DNA from: Streptomyces glaucescens
Lineage (GTDB): Bacteria > Actinomycetota > Actinomycetes > Streptomycetales > Streptomycetaceae
Length of the DNA: 64,000 nucleotides
Direction of reading: 5' to 3'
Assembly: GCF_000761215.1 (NCBI RefSeq)
Contig: NZ_CP009438.1
Span: forward strand, 1 to 64,000
Part shown: positions 9,447-17,486 of the stretch, one piece after another
How the letters are laid out: every line of letters starts with the position of its first letter
Position numbering within the stretch: the stretch's first letter is position 1
Made by a program: the position numbers and the translations under genes
Notes under the pieces: model-generated
Databases searched by the model: none
Told to the model about the DNA's origin: nothing
Seen by the model: the letters and a program-made list of their open reading frames with translations, nothing else

Positions 9447-10200
9447 GGCGCTGCGGGGCTGGCTGCGGGAGCAGAAGGCTGCCTACCTGCACCTGACCGA
9501 CCCCGTGGCCGCCCAGCAGGCCCTGGCCGGCGCGATGGCCGACAACACGTTCGTCCTGCAGTCCGTGCACGGCGCCGCCCCCGTGCGGCTCAGGGCAGCA
9601 GCGGTGCAGTCCCGTGCCGCCGCCGCGTTCCTCGCGGAACGCGGCGGCGGCATCAGCCTTAGGCTCGGCGTGCAGGCGCTGTTCGAGGAAGTGGTGTGGG
9701 GCGACGACGAGCGCTCCGACGACGCCGAGTCGGCCTGGAAGAGCCTGGGCGAGCATCTCGGGTTCGCCAGCAGCCGCCCGGAGAAGCTGTACGGCACCGG
9801 CCCGGACAACCTGTGGGCGCTCTCGGCCGGGCAGCAGGCCGTCACTGAGCTGAAGACGGGCTGCACCACCGCCACGATCACGAAGAAGGACATGGACCAG
9901 CTCGGCGGCAGCGTTCGCTGGCTCAACGACCACGATGCGGAGGTGGAAGCCCTGGCGGTGATGCTGCATCCCAGCCGGGTCGCCGATGCCAAGGCCACCG
10001 CGGTGCCGGGCATGCGCGTCGTCACCCCGGCCTCGTTCGCCAAGTTGAAGGAGGCTGTGGCGAGTTACGCGGCTGCGCTCGCCGCCGCGCCGGACCGGTG
10101 GGCGGACGAACAGGTGGTCCGCGAGCAGCTCGCGCACCACAAGCTCACCGACGACCGGTTCTTCGCCACCTACGCCGAACCGGTGTCCCCCTCCCTGTGA
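9447..10200 (+). pseudogene. 5'-truncated protein with PD-(D/E)xK nuclease-like C-terminus
   Basis: About 250 residues with strong coding bias end at the TGA at 10198-10200. A GPDNLWAL segment followed by AVTELKTG gives the D...ExK arrangement of PD-(D/E)xK nucleases, and QLGGSVRWLNDHDAEV then LAVMLHPSRVADAKA resemble the helix and strand that complete such a domain. In actinomycetes this kind of C-terminus follows a superfamily II helicase, but here everything before about 9447 is missing and there is no start codon of its own. Its last 36 codons are duplicated at 2850-2957. The nuclease assignment rests on motif shape only. Confidence 0.55.
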
Positions 10201-10320
10201 GTCAAAGAGTGGGTTCTGTGCCCGCCGCAGGCCGACCTCGTCCCCTGGCGGCTCGCGGCGGGCGCAGTCATGCTTCCTCGCGCGGGAAAGGCCGCGCGGG
10301 GTGGCGCGGCACCGCGGGGT

Positions 10321-10974
10321 TCAGCCGTGGGCTTCGCGCAGGGCGTTGATGACGATCTGGACGGGGCGTCCTTCGCGGAGCATCTGGTCGGCGGTCTTGC
10401 CGTTGATGACGCGATTGAGCATGTCTAGGGTGCAGCCGTTGAGCCGGAGCTGGGCCGCAACGCCGGGGCGGTACCGTCCGGCGATCTCGGCCCAGACGCG
10501 GTCTTCTGCGGCCCGGGCCGCGAGCTGGGCCCGTTCCCCGGTTTCCCGGCGGGTCTTCTCCATGGCGGGTGTGACGCACTTCCTGCGCAGGCGCAGTGCC
10601 GTTTCGAGGCCGCCGATGCCCAGCAGCCTGATCCATTCCAGGGCCTCCTCCGGCGTGGTGATGCCCGAGGCTGCCCACCGCTGCGCGTGCGTGAGTGCCG
10701 CCTGGCGCGGGATGCGCAAGCTCACCGTCGCCAAGCGGGTCACGGTTTCGAGCACGGTGGGCTTGTGTCCCCTTCCCCGGCGGCCGCGTCGGTCGCGGGG
10801 CCGGTAGGCGGAGAGGTCGCCCAGGTCGATGCCCTCACGGCGGGCGATGTCGGCAGCCGAAGCGGCGGCCGGCCTTCGGGCAGGCATGTCTGCCGGGGTG
10901 GGAGCTGCGGCCCCGGTGGTGGGGCGTGCGCCAATGAGCCAGAGGTAGACGGGGTCACGGGAGATGTCGGGCAT
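10321..10974 (-). CDS. hypothetical, probable DNA-binding protein
   Basis: A 217-residue basic protein. The ATG at 10974 was chosen because GAAAGGAAC precedes it; the frame is open further upstream but crosses two terminator-like hairpins. After a flexible N-terminus (to ~90) comes a helical region with a bipartite basic patch (RPRDRRGRRGRGHK) and a C-terminal block of helices (AEIAGRYRPGVAAQLRLNGC, LDMLNRVINGKTADQMLREG) that could form a helix-turn-helix. No named family recognised. Its leader holds two tandem hairpins ending in T-runs on the coding strand, so its transcription may be attenuated. Confidence 0.6.
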   Translation of the reverse strand: MPDISRDPVYLWLIGARPTTGAAAPTPADMPARRPAAASAADIARREGIDLGDLSAYRPRDRRGRRGRGHKPTVLETVTRLATVSLRIPRQAALTHAQRWAASGITTPEEALEWIRLLGIGGLETALRLRRKCVTPAMEKTRRETGERAQLAARAAEDRVWAEIAGRYRPGVAAQLRLNGCTLDMLNRVINGKTADQMLREGRPVQIVINALREAHG

Positions 10975-11018
10975 GGATGTTCCTTTCGTGCAGAGCCCGC
11001 GGCCGGACGCGGGCATGG

Positions 11019-11048
11019 AAAAGGCCCCGCTCAGTGGTGAGCGGGGCC
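11019..11048 (-). terminator. intrinsic terminator-like hairpin in gene leader
   Basis: An 11-bp perfect stem (GGCCCCGCTCA with loop GTGG, read on plus) is followed on the minus strand by TTTT. It sits between the gene ending at 10321 and its likely promoter, 45 bases upstream of the start codon. Confidence 0.65.
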
Positions 11049-11104
11049 CGTGAAGGGGTGGCGCGGCAGCCGGACGGCGCCGGCTGCGCCCGGATGCGGG
11101 CATG

Positions 11105-11135
11105 AAAAAAGGGCGAGGAGGTGTCTCCTTCGCCC
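11105..11135 (-). terminator. second intrinsic terminator-like hairpin in the same leader
   Basis: The stem GGGCGAGGAG / CTCCTTCGCCC (one bulged base) is followed on the minus strand by six T. Both hairpins are followed by the same CATGCCCGC(A/G)TCCGG sequence, so one is a duplicate of the other. No minus-strand gene lies upstream for them to terminate, which points to attenuation or a short leader RNA. Confidence 0.65.
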
Positions 11136-11262
11136 GTGCTGTCTTACCCTCCCGGTGTTTTCGGGCAGGGGTGAGACGCGGTGATTTTTGGCTCAGCGCT
11201 GCGGAAAGAGCAAGACCGTTTCTTGTTGTCCCAGGTCAGCGGCACAAGCATGCCTGACAAGG

Positions 11263-11280
11263 CGACAAGTACTCTTGTCG
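11263..11280. promoter_or_regulatory. palindromic operator in front of small DNA-binding gene
   Basis: CGACAAG TACT CTTGTCG has perfect 7-bp arms. It ends one base before the ATG at 11282, so a protein bound here would block transcription start or translation of that gene. There is no Shine-Dalgarno sequence between them, which suggests a leaderless message. Confidence 0.5.
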
Positions 11281-11281
11281 C

Positions 11282-11665
11282 ATGGCGGATCACCGGGACT
11301 GTCTGCATCTCTTGCACACGCTGGTCCAGCGGCACGCGGCGAAGTCGGTGGCCTCCCAGCGCGTCCAGAGCGGCGTCATGCTGCCGCTCAGCCAGTCATC
11401 AACCCGATGGGGCGGCGACAGCGACAAGGAAGCCATGCTCGCTCTGCTGACGGCTGTGGAGGACCACCAGAAAGCGCTGGACGACCTTCGGCTGATCTAC
11501 GCCTCGCGGGCCGTCGAGAAAGGCGCCAGCCTCGCGGACCTCGGCCGCGCATGGCACGTCTCGCGGAAAGGCGCCCGGCACCGCTGGAACGTTCTCAAGC
11601 GTCGGCTCCGACCGGACGTCTCCCGGCAGCGTCCCCGCACCCACTATCTCAACGGCGTGGACTGA
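11282..11665 (+). CDS. small helix-turn-helix protein
   Basis: A 127-residue basic protein. Residues ~60-105 (ALDDLRLIYASRAVEKGASL, then ADLGRAWHVSRKGARHRW) fit a DNA-binding helix-turn-helix of the sigma-70 region 4 or MerR-like kind, with the recognition helix at HVSRKGARHRW. No ribosome site precedes the ATG and a perfect palindrome abuts it, so it is probably leaderless and may control itself. It is divergent from the minus-strand gene at 10321-10974 and shares the intergenic region with its two hairpins. Family not otherwise named. Confidence 0.65.
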   Translation: MADHRDCLHLLHTLVQRHAAKSVASQRVQSGVMLPLSQSSTRWGGDSDKEAMLALLTAVEDHQKALDDLRLIYASRAVEKGASLADLGRAWHVSRKGARHRWNVLKRRLRPDVSRQRPRTHYLNGVD

Positions 11666-11838
11666 ACGGCGAAGGCCGCCGCCGCGCAGGGTTTGCACAG
11701 CTCGTACGGGAGACCGGGGCCGGCTCCTGGCTCTTGTTCGTCGGCCCAGGCCATACATGGGCAGCCCTCGCACCGGCCAGATGAGGGAGAGGTCCCGGCC
11801 CCCGGTGCACAGGGGCCGGGACGGTGGAGCGGGTCCGG

Positions 11839-12123
11839 TCAGGCCAGAGCGAGCCGGTCGGACACCAGCCAGGCGCAGCGGGTACCCCTGCGGATCTGCC
11901 CAGCCAGGCTCGTCACCTGGCCGATGTGCGGTTCGCGCTGCATGAAGTGACGCAGGGCGCGGCGCACCTCGTCGCGCAGCTGGGCGTCGGTCAGTGCGCC
12001 CGGGTCCTGCTGAAGCCGTTCCATCCGCCGCCCGGCCTCGCCCGCGCGCCGCAGGGCTGCCTCGGCGAGCGGTCCGCCGGCGGCTTGGTCATGGGCGTAG
12101 AGGCCGTCCTCGATGATCTTCAT
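11839..12123 (-). CDS. small hypothetical protein
   Basis: Ninety-four residues, mostly helical (KIIEDGLYAHDQAAGGPLAE near the start; LRDEVRRALRHFMQREPHIG in the middle). GGAAGGAAATC lies upstream; the second of two adjacent ATG codons (12123) has the better spacing. No family recognised. It precedes a decayed gene on the same strand and may once have been part of a longer operon. Confidence 0.55.
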   Translation of the reverse strand: MKIIEDGLYAHDQAAGGPLAEAALRRAGEAGRRMERLQQDPGALTDAQLRDEVRRALRHFMQREPHIGQVTSLAGQIRRGTRCAWLVSDRLALA

Positions 12124-12249
12124 CATGATTTCCTTCCGCCCAAGGCCGATGTCTTCGTGATGAAGACGGCCTGCCGGTCCCAGGCGGGCGGAAACGTAGA
12201 ACGCCGGCGGCGTTACCGTCTCGTCCTGCCGCCGGTACCCGGCGCGGGC

Positions 12250-12650
12250 GCTGGCCAGGCGCGGCAGGCAGCATCTCGTCGGGCCGCGAGCAGGCGGCGG
12301 GCCACAGCGACGTCACCGGCCGGGCAACCGCGGCGCCGGGGACGCCCACGCCGCGCCAGCGGGCGAAGGCACCGCAGCCCGCAGCGCCTCCCGGCATTCG
12401 GCCGGGCCTCGACCCAGTCCTCGGCGACCGGACGGGACCACTGGGCCGTCCGCCGACCTCCGCTTGGGGCAGCGGCACGTCGTTCTCGCCTCGGGCGATG
12501 TAGCCCCGCAGTGCGGAGGCCGTGATGCCGCCCAGCGCGGCCATCTCGGGCACGCCGAGCAGCCGGTCGCCTGTGCGTACCGGGCTGGCCAGGTCGACGA
12601 CGCACCGCTCCAGCGTTAGCAGCGCGAGCGACGCGCGGTGCGTCACTGCC
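12250..12650 (-). pseudogene. decayed small regulator-like gene
   Basis: One frame gives VRTGDRLLGVPEMAALGGIT then ALRGYIARGENDVPLPQAEV, and the continuation (AQWSRPVAEDWVEARPNAGR) lies in another frame. The combination LLGVPEIAA...ALRGYIARGE...LPxP...VGGR...WSRPVAEDW is a MerR/excisionase-like winged helix of Streptomyces that reads DNA with the GYIARGE turn. At least one frameshift near 12460 breaks it, and the N-terminus runs into the helicase remnant upstream. Confidence 0.6.
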
Positions 12651-12659
12651 CGGCGGGTA

Positions 12660-13170
12660 CGCGGGTGAGTCCGATTCCGACCTTGGTCAGCAGCACCTTC
12701 TTCAGGCGGTGCTCGGTCATGGCGCGCAGGACGGCCAGGTGCAGGGCGGTGGTGCGCAGCGCACCGTCGTCCTTTCCGTCCTGTCCGACAGTGCCGTTGG
12801 GGGTCGCGCTGCCCGGGGCGGGCAGGTTCAGGCGGCGGCGCAGGTCGGTGCCGGTGAGGGTGGGCACCACGATGCGGTAGTCCGCCGCCCGGCCGTCCGC
12901 CACGGCCTGCGCGAGGGGATATTCGACGACCTTCTTGCCGTATACCTGCCTCGTTGTCCATGGAGTTGGCGAACGCGTCCACGTCCTGCCCCGCCGGGCG
13001 TCGGCGGCGGGGGCGGGGGCGGGTGGTGTCGGCGGACTCGGCCAGCTGGGGGCGGCGAAGATGCGGGGGGGGGCGGTCATGTAGAGGCGGCGGTCGGCGT
13101 GGATGCGTGTCGCGTCGTTGACGATCGCCCACTTCTTGTCGGCCCGGCCGGCGATCCGGTGCGCCGGAAG
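12660..13170 (-). pseudogene. decayed internal fragment of the terminal helicase
   Basis: Closely matches residues ~195-330 of the intact helicase at 17731-20172: HRIAGRADKKWAIVNDATRI, RRLYMTAPPRIFAAP (motif III, where the intact copy has TATPRIF), then QVYGKKVVEYPLAQAVADGR and YRIVVPTLTGTDLRRRLNLP. Two frameshifts lie around 12950-13060, near a run of nine G at about 13065, and a deletion after KKVL joins it to later helicase sequence. It cannot be functional. Confidence 0.85.
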
Positions 13171-13278
13171 GGAAGCGGGCGGGCAGTGCGTCCGTCCCCG
13201 GCCAGTCCTGGACCGGGCCAAGGGACGTGGGCGTCTACTCTGCTTCCTCGGTAGGCACCAAGTAGGTACCATGCGGGT

Positions 13279-13521
13279 ATGCCATCACTGAATGTGTCCT
13301 TCACCGAGGAAGAGATGGAAGGCGTGCGTGCTGCTGCCGCCGCTGAGGGCAAGAGCCTCAAGCAGTACCTGCACGACCTGGGCGTGCGCGAGATGCACCG
13401 TAAGCGGTTCGTGGCGGGCGCTGCGTCCTGGGCAGACCGGCTGCGCGAGGAGTTCGACGCGGCGTTCCCGGAGGAGATTCCTCCCTCCGAGCGCGACCGA
13501 GGAGCCACTGCCGCCAGATGA
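13279..13521 (+). CDS. antitoxin-like protein of a Fic/Doc-type pair
   Basis: Eighty residues. The N-terminus (PSLNVSFTEEEMEGVRAAAA then KSLKQYLHDLGVREM) is a beta strand plus two helices, the ribbon-helix-helix arrangement of plasmid antitoxins, which bind the operon promoter as dimers. The C-terminal part (WADRLREEFDAAFPEEIPPS) is the acidic stretch expected to wrap the toxin. Its stop overlaps the toxin start by four bases (ATGA), so the two are translationally coupled. The pair sits between two helicase fragments, as expected for a mobile addiction module. Confidence 0.75.
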   Translation: MPSLNVSFTEEEMEGVRAAAAAEGKSLKQYLHDLGVREMHRKRFVAGAASWADRLREEFDAAFPEEIPPSERDRGATAAR

Positions 13522-13901
13522 GTGAACCCCTGTACGTCGATGTCTCCTGGCTCCTGGACGTTCAGGGCATCGCCCTCGGCCACGACGACGTGTCGGTCAC
13601 CGACTATTCGTCCCTTGTCGCGGCCGTCGCCCGCCACAAGACCCGCACACCGACGCTCGCCGAGTCCAACCCCGACGCCGCCTGGCGTGCTGCCGCGCTC
13701 CTGCACACCATCGTGCGGCTCGAACCGCTCCCCCACCGCAACAGCCTCTTCGTCGCCTTCGTCACCACCCAGTACCTCGACCAGTCCGGTGAAGGCATCG
13801 ACCCGCCGTACGGAGCGCTGTCCGACCTGATCAGAAAGGCCCGCGAGACTCGGCTCAAGATCTACGACATCGCGGACACCCTCCGCTCCTGGCGTATCTG
13901 A
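13518..13901 (+). CDS. Doc/Fic-family toxin-like protein
   Basis: A 127-residue protein with the all-helical Doc layout: the YVDVSWLLDVQ N-terminus typical of death-on-curing toxins, a central helix (DAAWRAAALLHTIVRL), and the position of the catalytic loop reading LPHRNSLFVAFVTTQYLD. The Fic/Doc active loop is HxFx(D/A)GN(K/G)R. Here the histidine survives (PHRNS) but the GNxR part is replaced, so AMPylation or EF-Tu phosphorylation chemistry may be lost or altered. Overlaps the antitoxin start-stop (ATGA). Either a degenerate toxin or a subfamily with a different loop. Confidence 0.65.
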   Translation: MSEPLYVDVSWLLDVQGIALGHDDVSVTDYSSLVAAVARHKTRTPTLAESNPDAAWRAAALLHTIVRLEPLPHRNSLFVAFVTTQYLDQSGEGIDPPYGALSDLIRKARETRLKIYDIADTLRSWRI

Positions 13902-13984
13902 ACCCGGCGCCGCCCGGCGGACGAGCGGCGGCCTGCACCGCCTCGCCCGGCTCCCTGCCCTACCGGACGACTGAAGGGGCCGCC

Positions 13985-14190
13985 CGTCCGCCGGCGGTGT
14001 GCGCTGTACCCAGCTGGGGTGCAGACGCCTGGGGAAGCACCCGGGCCAGGTCGCGGCGTATGCGTTCGGCTTCACCGCGCACCTGGGCGGGTACATCTCC
14101 GCGCTCGGCGACCAGGCGGCTGAAGATGTGACGCCCGTCCGGCAGTTGGGGCGCGCAGCCCCACCGGGTGTTGCGGTCGGGCGCCTTCTG
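13985..14190 (-). pseudogene. possible remnant with good codon bias
   Basis: After a TGA near 14190 the minus strand reads YRQKAPDRNTRWGCAPQLPD, RHIFSRLVAERGDVPAQVRG, EAERIRRDLARVLPQAS with G/C at nearly every third position. No start codon and no recognised family. It is probably the tail of a lost gene. Confidence 0.25.
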
Positions 14191-14504
14191 CCTGTATCAG
14201 TGCCGGCATCTCCCGCCGAGCAGTGGCTAAGCGCCACCGCGCGCCGCCTGCTGAAGGCCACCGACCAGATCACCATGCGGTAGATCGTGCAGGCTGCCAA
14301 CCGCGGTGTCTTCCACTGGATGGTGGCCATCAACGGGATTGCCAACGGGTGCCAGACGCTGACCAGTGACCAGGTACCCGCACAAGCCGAACAGCGCACG
14401 GGCAAGTGCCTGAGCGACATGCGGCTCTGCAGCCCAACAAGCTACCGGCACCGGGGTGAACAGCCGCGCGTGCCATCTTCTCGTACGGCGAGCAGGGGCA
14501 GCGC

Positions 14505-14840
14505 CTACACCAGGACGGTCGGCACGGCGTCCTCGGCCGCCCAATCCCCGTCGAACAGGACGGCGACCAGGCGCACGTGGTGGTCGGGGAGCTGGCCGGA
14601 GCGGTGCCGGTGGCGGGTCTTGGCGAGCCAGGCGCCGATCTTGACGGTGTCACCGTCGACCCGGATGGTCTCGCGGGCAGCCAGAGTGCGACCTTCGCGG
14701 TGCAGGAAGAGTTCCAAGAGCTGAACGGTCTCTTTGAAGGTGCAGCGGGCGCGGCGTGCGGGGGCGAGCGGCTTGTTCTCGGGGGCGGGGCCGAGGGCGG
14801 TCATCAGCTGCTGTCGGCCTCAGGGCGAGCGGTGAGCGGC
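14505..14840 (-). pseudogene. decayed C-terminal fragment of the terminal helicase
   Basis: Matches the last ~105 residues of the intact helicase at 17731: GRQQLMTALGPAPENKPLAP, then ETVQLLELFLHREGR, IRVDGDTVKIGAWLAKTRHR and the end AAEDAVPTVLV. A stop lies in front of GRQQL. The piece is on the same strand as the internal fragment at 12660-13170 but on its upstream side, so the two pieces are not simply one gene split by an insertion: they are in the wrong order, implying two copies or a rearrangement. Confidence 0.85.
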
Positions 14841-15267
14841 GGCGAAGGTGACGATCCTGATGAACGGGCGTCGCCGGCGGCGGGGCAGAGTACAGCCGGA
14901 TGACGTGGCGGCGGCGCTGCCCTGGGTGCTGCTGCGCTTGTGGGTGGTACCGCAAGACCGGTGGGAGCGGTCCGAGCAGGTAGTTCCTTGCGCTCGGGAG
15001 TGTCCGCAGCGCGGCGGCCGGCATGGGTAAGGAGACCGCGAGGTGCCAGCCGTGATCATCTCCGTGTCACCTTCGGGCTGTACGGGGTCAGCGCCGTCGG
15101 CCTGCGAGCTGTCGCCTAATCGGTCTCCGGCGGCGACAGGGCCGTTCGGGCGCTGCCCCGGTGGGCTGACCGGGCTGACTGCCTCGCCATCGCCGCCGGC
15201 GCGGTCTTCTTTCCGTTGTCACGGTGCCGGTGCCGCGGGGGCGACCGGTGGACCACCGCTCCACTCT

Positions 15268-15287
15268 ATGGCAACAGTTGTTGCCAT
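15268..15287. repeat. 20-bp palindrome
   Basis: ATGGCAACA GT TGTTGCCAT has perfect 9-bp arms, the size and symmetry of an operator for a dimeric repressor. Confidence 0.5.
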
Positions 15288-15460
15288 GTCTCCGCAGGTC
15301 AGAGGCGGTGCGGGGCGTTTTTGGGCAGCACAGAAATGGGAACCAGTTGGCAGTTGGTGCCTCGGAAAACGGCTCGGTGAACGTTTTCAGGTCCCAGGAA
15401 GAGCATGGTTCACGCGACGGCCCAAGCCACGTCGCCAGCCAGGCATCGGCGCTCTCATCT

Positions 15461-15526
15461 TGTGGCAGTACTTGGCGTCCCTGCCACTGCCTCCGATTGT
15501 GGCAGGGACGCCAGTGGCCTGCCACA
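15461..15526. repeat. nested inverted repeat (cruciform)
   Basis: The inner stem TGGCGTCCCTGCCAC (15473-15487) pairs perfectly with 15499-15513 around an 11-base loop. Outside it TGTGGCAG (15461-15468) pairs with CTGCCACA (15519-15526). The motif GTGGCAG recurs in both stems. No T-run follows on either strand, so it is not a typical terminator. Confidence 0.55.
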
Positions 15527-15771
15527 TGCATCCTGCGGCAGCCTGTCCTGAGCAGGCGTTACGCGGGCGTCACTGACCGCGGTGACGCAACCGGCCGTAC
15601 CCAGAAGGGATGTTGTTTGCCACCGGGACGGCAGCCGTCGCAAATCTGTCTCCCCTAACCATACTACTCAGCCCAATAGTGTAGAACTCGTACAGCAGAA
15701 TCTCCGACCGCTGTTCAATTAGGCCGCCACATCAATCGGACGGTCAGGATTGATTTACAATCCCCGAGATG

Positions 15772-15792
15772 ATCAAACACCCCCGGTTTGAT
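15772..15792. repeat. inverted repeat ATCAAAC/GTTTGAT
   Basis: Perfect 7-bp arms around ACCCCCG, in the lowest-GC part of the stretch. Could be a regulator or initiator site. Confidence 0.4.
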
Positions 15793-15833
15793 ATTCGGGA
15801 GTACATGTTGGTCGCCAATTAGATTTGGAGACG

Positions 15834-15853
15834 TGCTAACGTAGCGGTTAGCA
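15834..15853. repeat. inverted repeat TGCTAAC/GTTAGCA
   Basis: Perfect 7-bp arms around GTAGCG. The fourth inverted repeat within 600 bases of non-coding DNA. Confidence 0.4.
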
Positions 15854-15971
15854 GTCCACACATGGGGTGGGCCTCGCACCCTTCCAAAACGTGCACGAGG
15901 CCCACGCGGCACGACGTGGACTGAGGGCCCGTCCCGTGCCTGCGGGGTGGGCCCTCCCACTTCTCCGCAGC

Positions 15972-16118
15972 TCAGCCTGTCAGTTCGTCCACCACGCGCA
16001 GCGCGTAGTAGACGGCCTGCAGGACAGTGACCACGGGCCGCATGCGGGCGGTGGCCCGCAGGATGCGGCGAAGCAGCTTGGTCCTCGCCGGCCTGCCCTG
16101 GGGAGCAGGCTCGGACAT
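15972..16118 (-). CDS. small basic amphipathic protein
   Basis: A 48-residue frame with very strong G/C third-position bias. The ATG at 16118 is preceded by GAAGGGAGG at good spacing. The N-terminus is basic (SEPAPQGRPARTKLLRRILR) and the rest forms one helix (PVVTVLQAVYYALRVVDELT) that could lie on or cross the membrane. Minus-strand terminator-like hairpins follow. No family recognised. Confidence 0.6.
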   Translation of the reverse strand: MSEPAPQGRPARTKLLRRILRATARMRPVVTVLQAVYYALRVVDELTG

Positions 16119-16665
16119 GCGTCATACCTCCCTTCTGGTATCCAGACCGCCAATCGGCGGTGATCCGTCAGGGAAGGATCACATTACCGCAGTCCTGCGG
16201 TCGGGTAGTTCCCTCGGCGAGCTCGCCGGCAGCCTCTCTCCAACAATCTTTGGTGATTTTCCAAGGTTTCCAGGTCGAGGAGGGCCTATTCGAGGTCCTG
16301 ATTTTCTGCAGGGTTATCTATAGAATTGCTGGTCAGCGGCTTCAGGGCGATCGGCGGTCCCCAGATGCCCCGGCGCTCTCCCCCCGCGGCAGGTGACGTG
16401 GGTCACAGTTTCCTGTGCCGTTGCGGCGGCTCACTGTGGTCCTGGGGCGTGCCGACGGCGGGAAGTGGCACGTTCCTGCCAAGGCGGCGGGATGGCGGAG
16501 CCATTGCCGCTACGCGCAGCACCTGCCGGGCAGCCCGCTCGCGCTGCTGGACGTCTGCGCATGGCCGCGTCGTGCCGGGCATGAAGCCGATCAGCGAAGC
16601 GCACATGGCGCAGCCGGGGTTGGCCGTCGTCGACGTCGCAGCGTGTGACGGCCAGAGTTCGCCGT
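16119..16665. other. gene-free stretch
   Basis: Contains the leader of the small minus-strand gene (ribosome site at 16121-16135) and a patch of lower GC at 16200-16330. Nothing else was recognised. Confidence 0.35.
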
Positions 16666-17337
16666 TCAGGCGCTGCTTGCCGGGCGCTGGGCGACGGCGT
16701 CGGCGGACCGCGCGATGCGAGTGCCGGGCGAGCCGGGCGTGGCCACCCACTCCGTGGCGTAGCGGCAGTGGGCGTCGGCCGCGGGCGGGAGCCACTGGGC
16801 GGGGTCCTGGTCGGCTTTGCTGCGGTTGGAGCGGGCGGTGACCGCGACCAGTGAGGCTTCCTGGCCTTGGTCGTTGGCGTAGGCCTCGCGGCGTTGTGCG
16901 GTCCAGCCTGATGCGCCGCTGTCCCATGCTTCGGCGAGGGGCACCATGTGGTCGATGTCCAGGCCGGCGGCCGATGTCACGGTGACGCTGTCGTAGTAGG
17001 AGTACCAGCTTCCGCCTTCGAGGCGGCAGTTCGCTGCGATGGTCGGTGCTTGGACGGCTTCGTGGAGGAGGACCTCGGCGCGGGTGTGGCAGCCGTCGGT
17101 CGGGTTGTCGCCGGCGTTCCAGTGGCGGAAGCTCTCGCGGGTGTAGCCCTCCCGCGACTCCATCCCCGTAGCAAGTCTGTCGACCGCTTCTGTTATGGGC
17201 AGTGTCCCTGCAGCGTGGGCGGGTGAGGAGAGGGTGGCGAACAGGGTCGCGGGGTGAGGGCGGCTGGGTCGGCCGTGGGCGGACCGGGCGCGCAGCAACT
17301 GGCCAACCGGAAGAGCATGCTTGCCGCGGTTGCCCAT
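16666..17337 (-). CDS. secreted HNH nuclease (DUF1524/GmrSD C-terminal type)
   Basis: About 223 residues. The core carries an HNH motif: LDIDHMVPLAEAWDSGAS (the catalytic DH pair at ~130), then AVTARSNRSKADQDPAQWLP, where the N and the K/D mark the end of the motif. Three cysteines lie before and after it. An SSPAHAAG sequence near residue 40 looks like a signal-peptidase site, so it is probably exported and acts on extracellular DNA. The residues before it are not hydrophobic enough for a signal peptide, and the C-terminus departs from the family after CRYATEWVAT, so small frameshifts at either end are likely. Confidence 0.65.
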   Translation of the reverse strand: MGNRGKHALPVGQLLRARSAHGRPSRPHPATLFATLSSPAHAAGTLPITEAVDRLATGMESREGYTRESFRHWNAGDNPTDGCHTRAEVLLHEAVQAPTIAANCRLEGGSWYSYYDSVTVTSAAGLDIDHMVPLAEAWDSGASGWTAQRREAYANDQGQEASLVAVTARSNRSKADQDPAQWLPPAADAHCRYATEWVATPGSPGTRIARSADAVAQRPASSA

Positions 17338-17486
17338 GCCTGCCGGCCAGGCATGGGCAGCTGACTGGCCTGCTCAGGGGCGTCACCGCCGCGGGGCCGA
17401 CGAAAGAGGGCTGGGTCCACAGCACCGGGCAGCGCGGGCAGCGTCGTTCTGGCATGCTGCAGGGGCTGGTTGAACAGGGGGAAGTC

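Larger units (their letters stand above)
14841..15971. other. gene-free stretch rich in inverted repeats
   Basis: No gene was supported on either strand. From 15268 to 15860 there are at least four separate inverted repeats (given individually), with a fall in GC content from about 15640 to 15850. At 15865-15900 (GTGGGCCTCG ... CGAGGCCCAC) and 15927-15952 (GGGCCC ... GGGCCC) are hairpins that would end minus-strand transcripts of the small gene at 15972. A replication origin, partition site or dense promoter region are all compatible. Confidence 0.4.

Noticed and set aside
13077..14420. A minus-strand frame of 447 codons spanning the toxin-antitoxin pair
   Set aside because: It is antisense to the better-supported antitoxin and toxin genes and joins unrelated segments.
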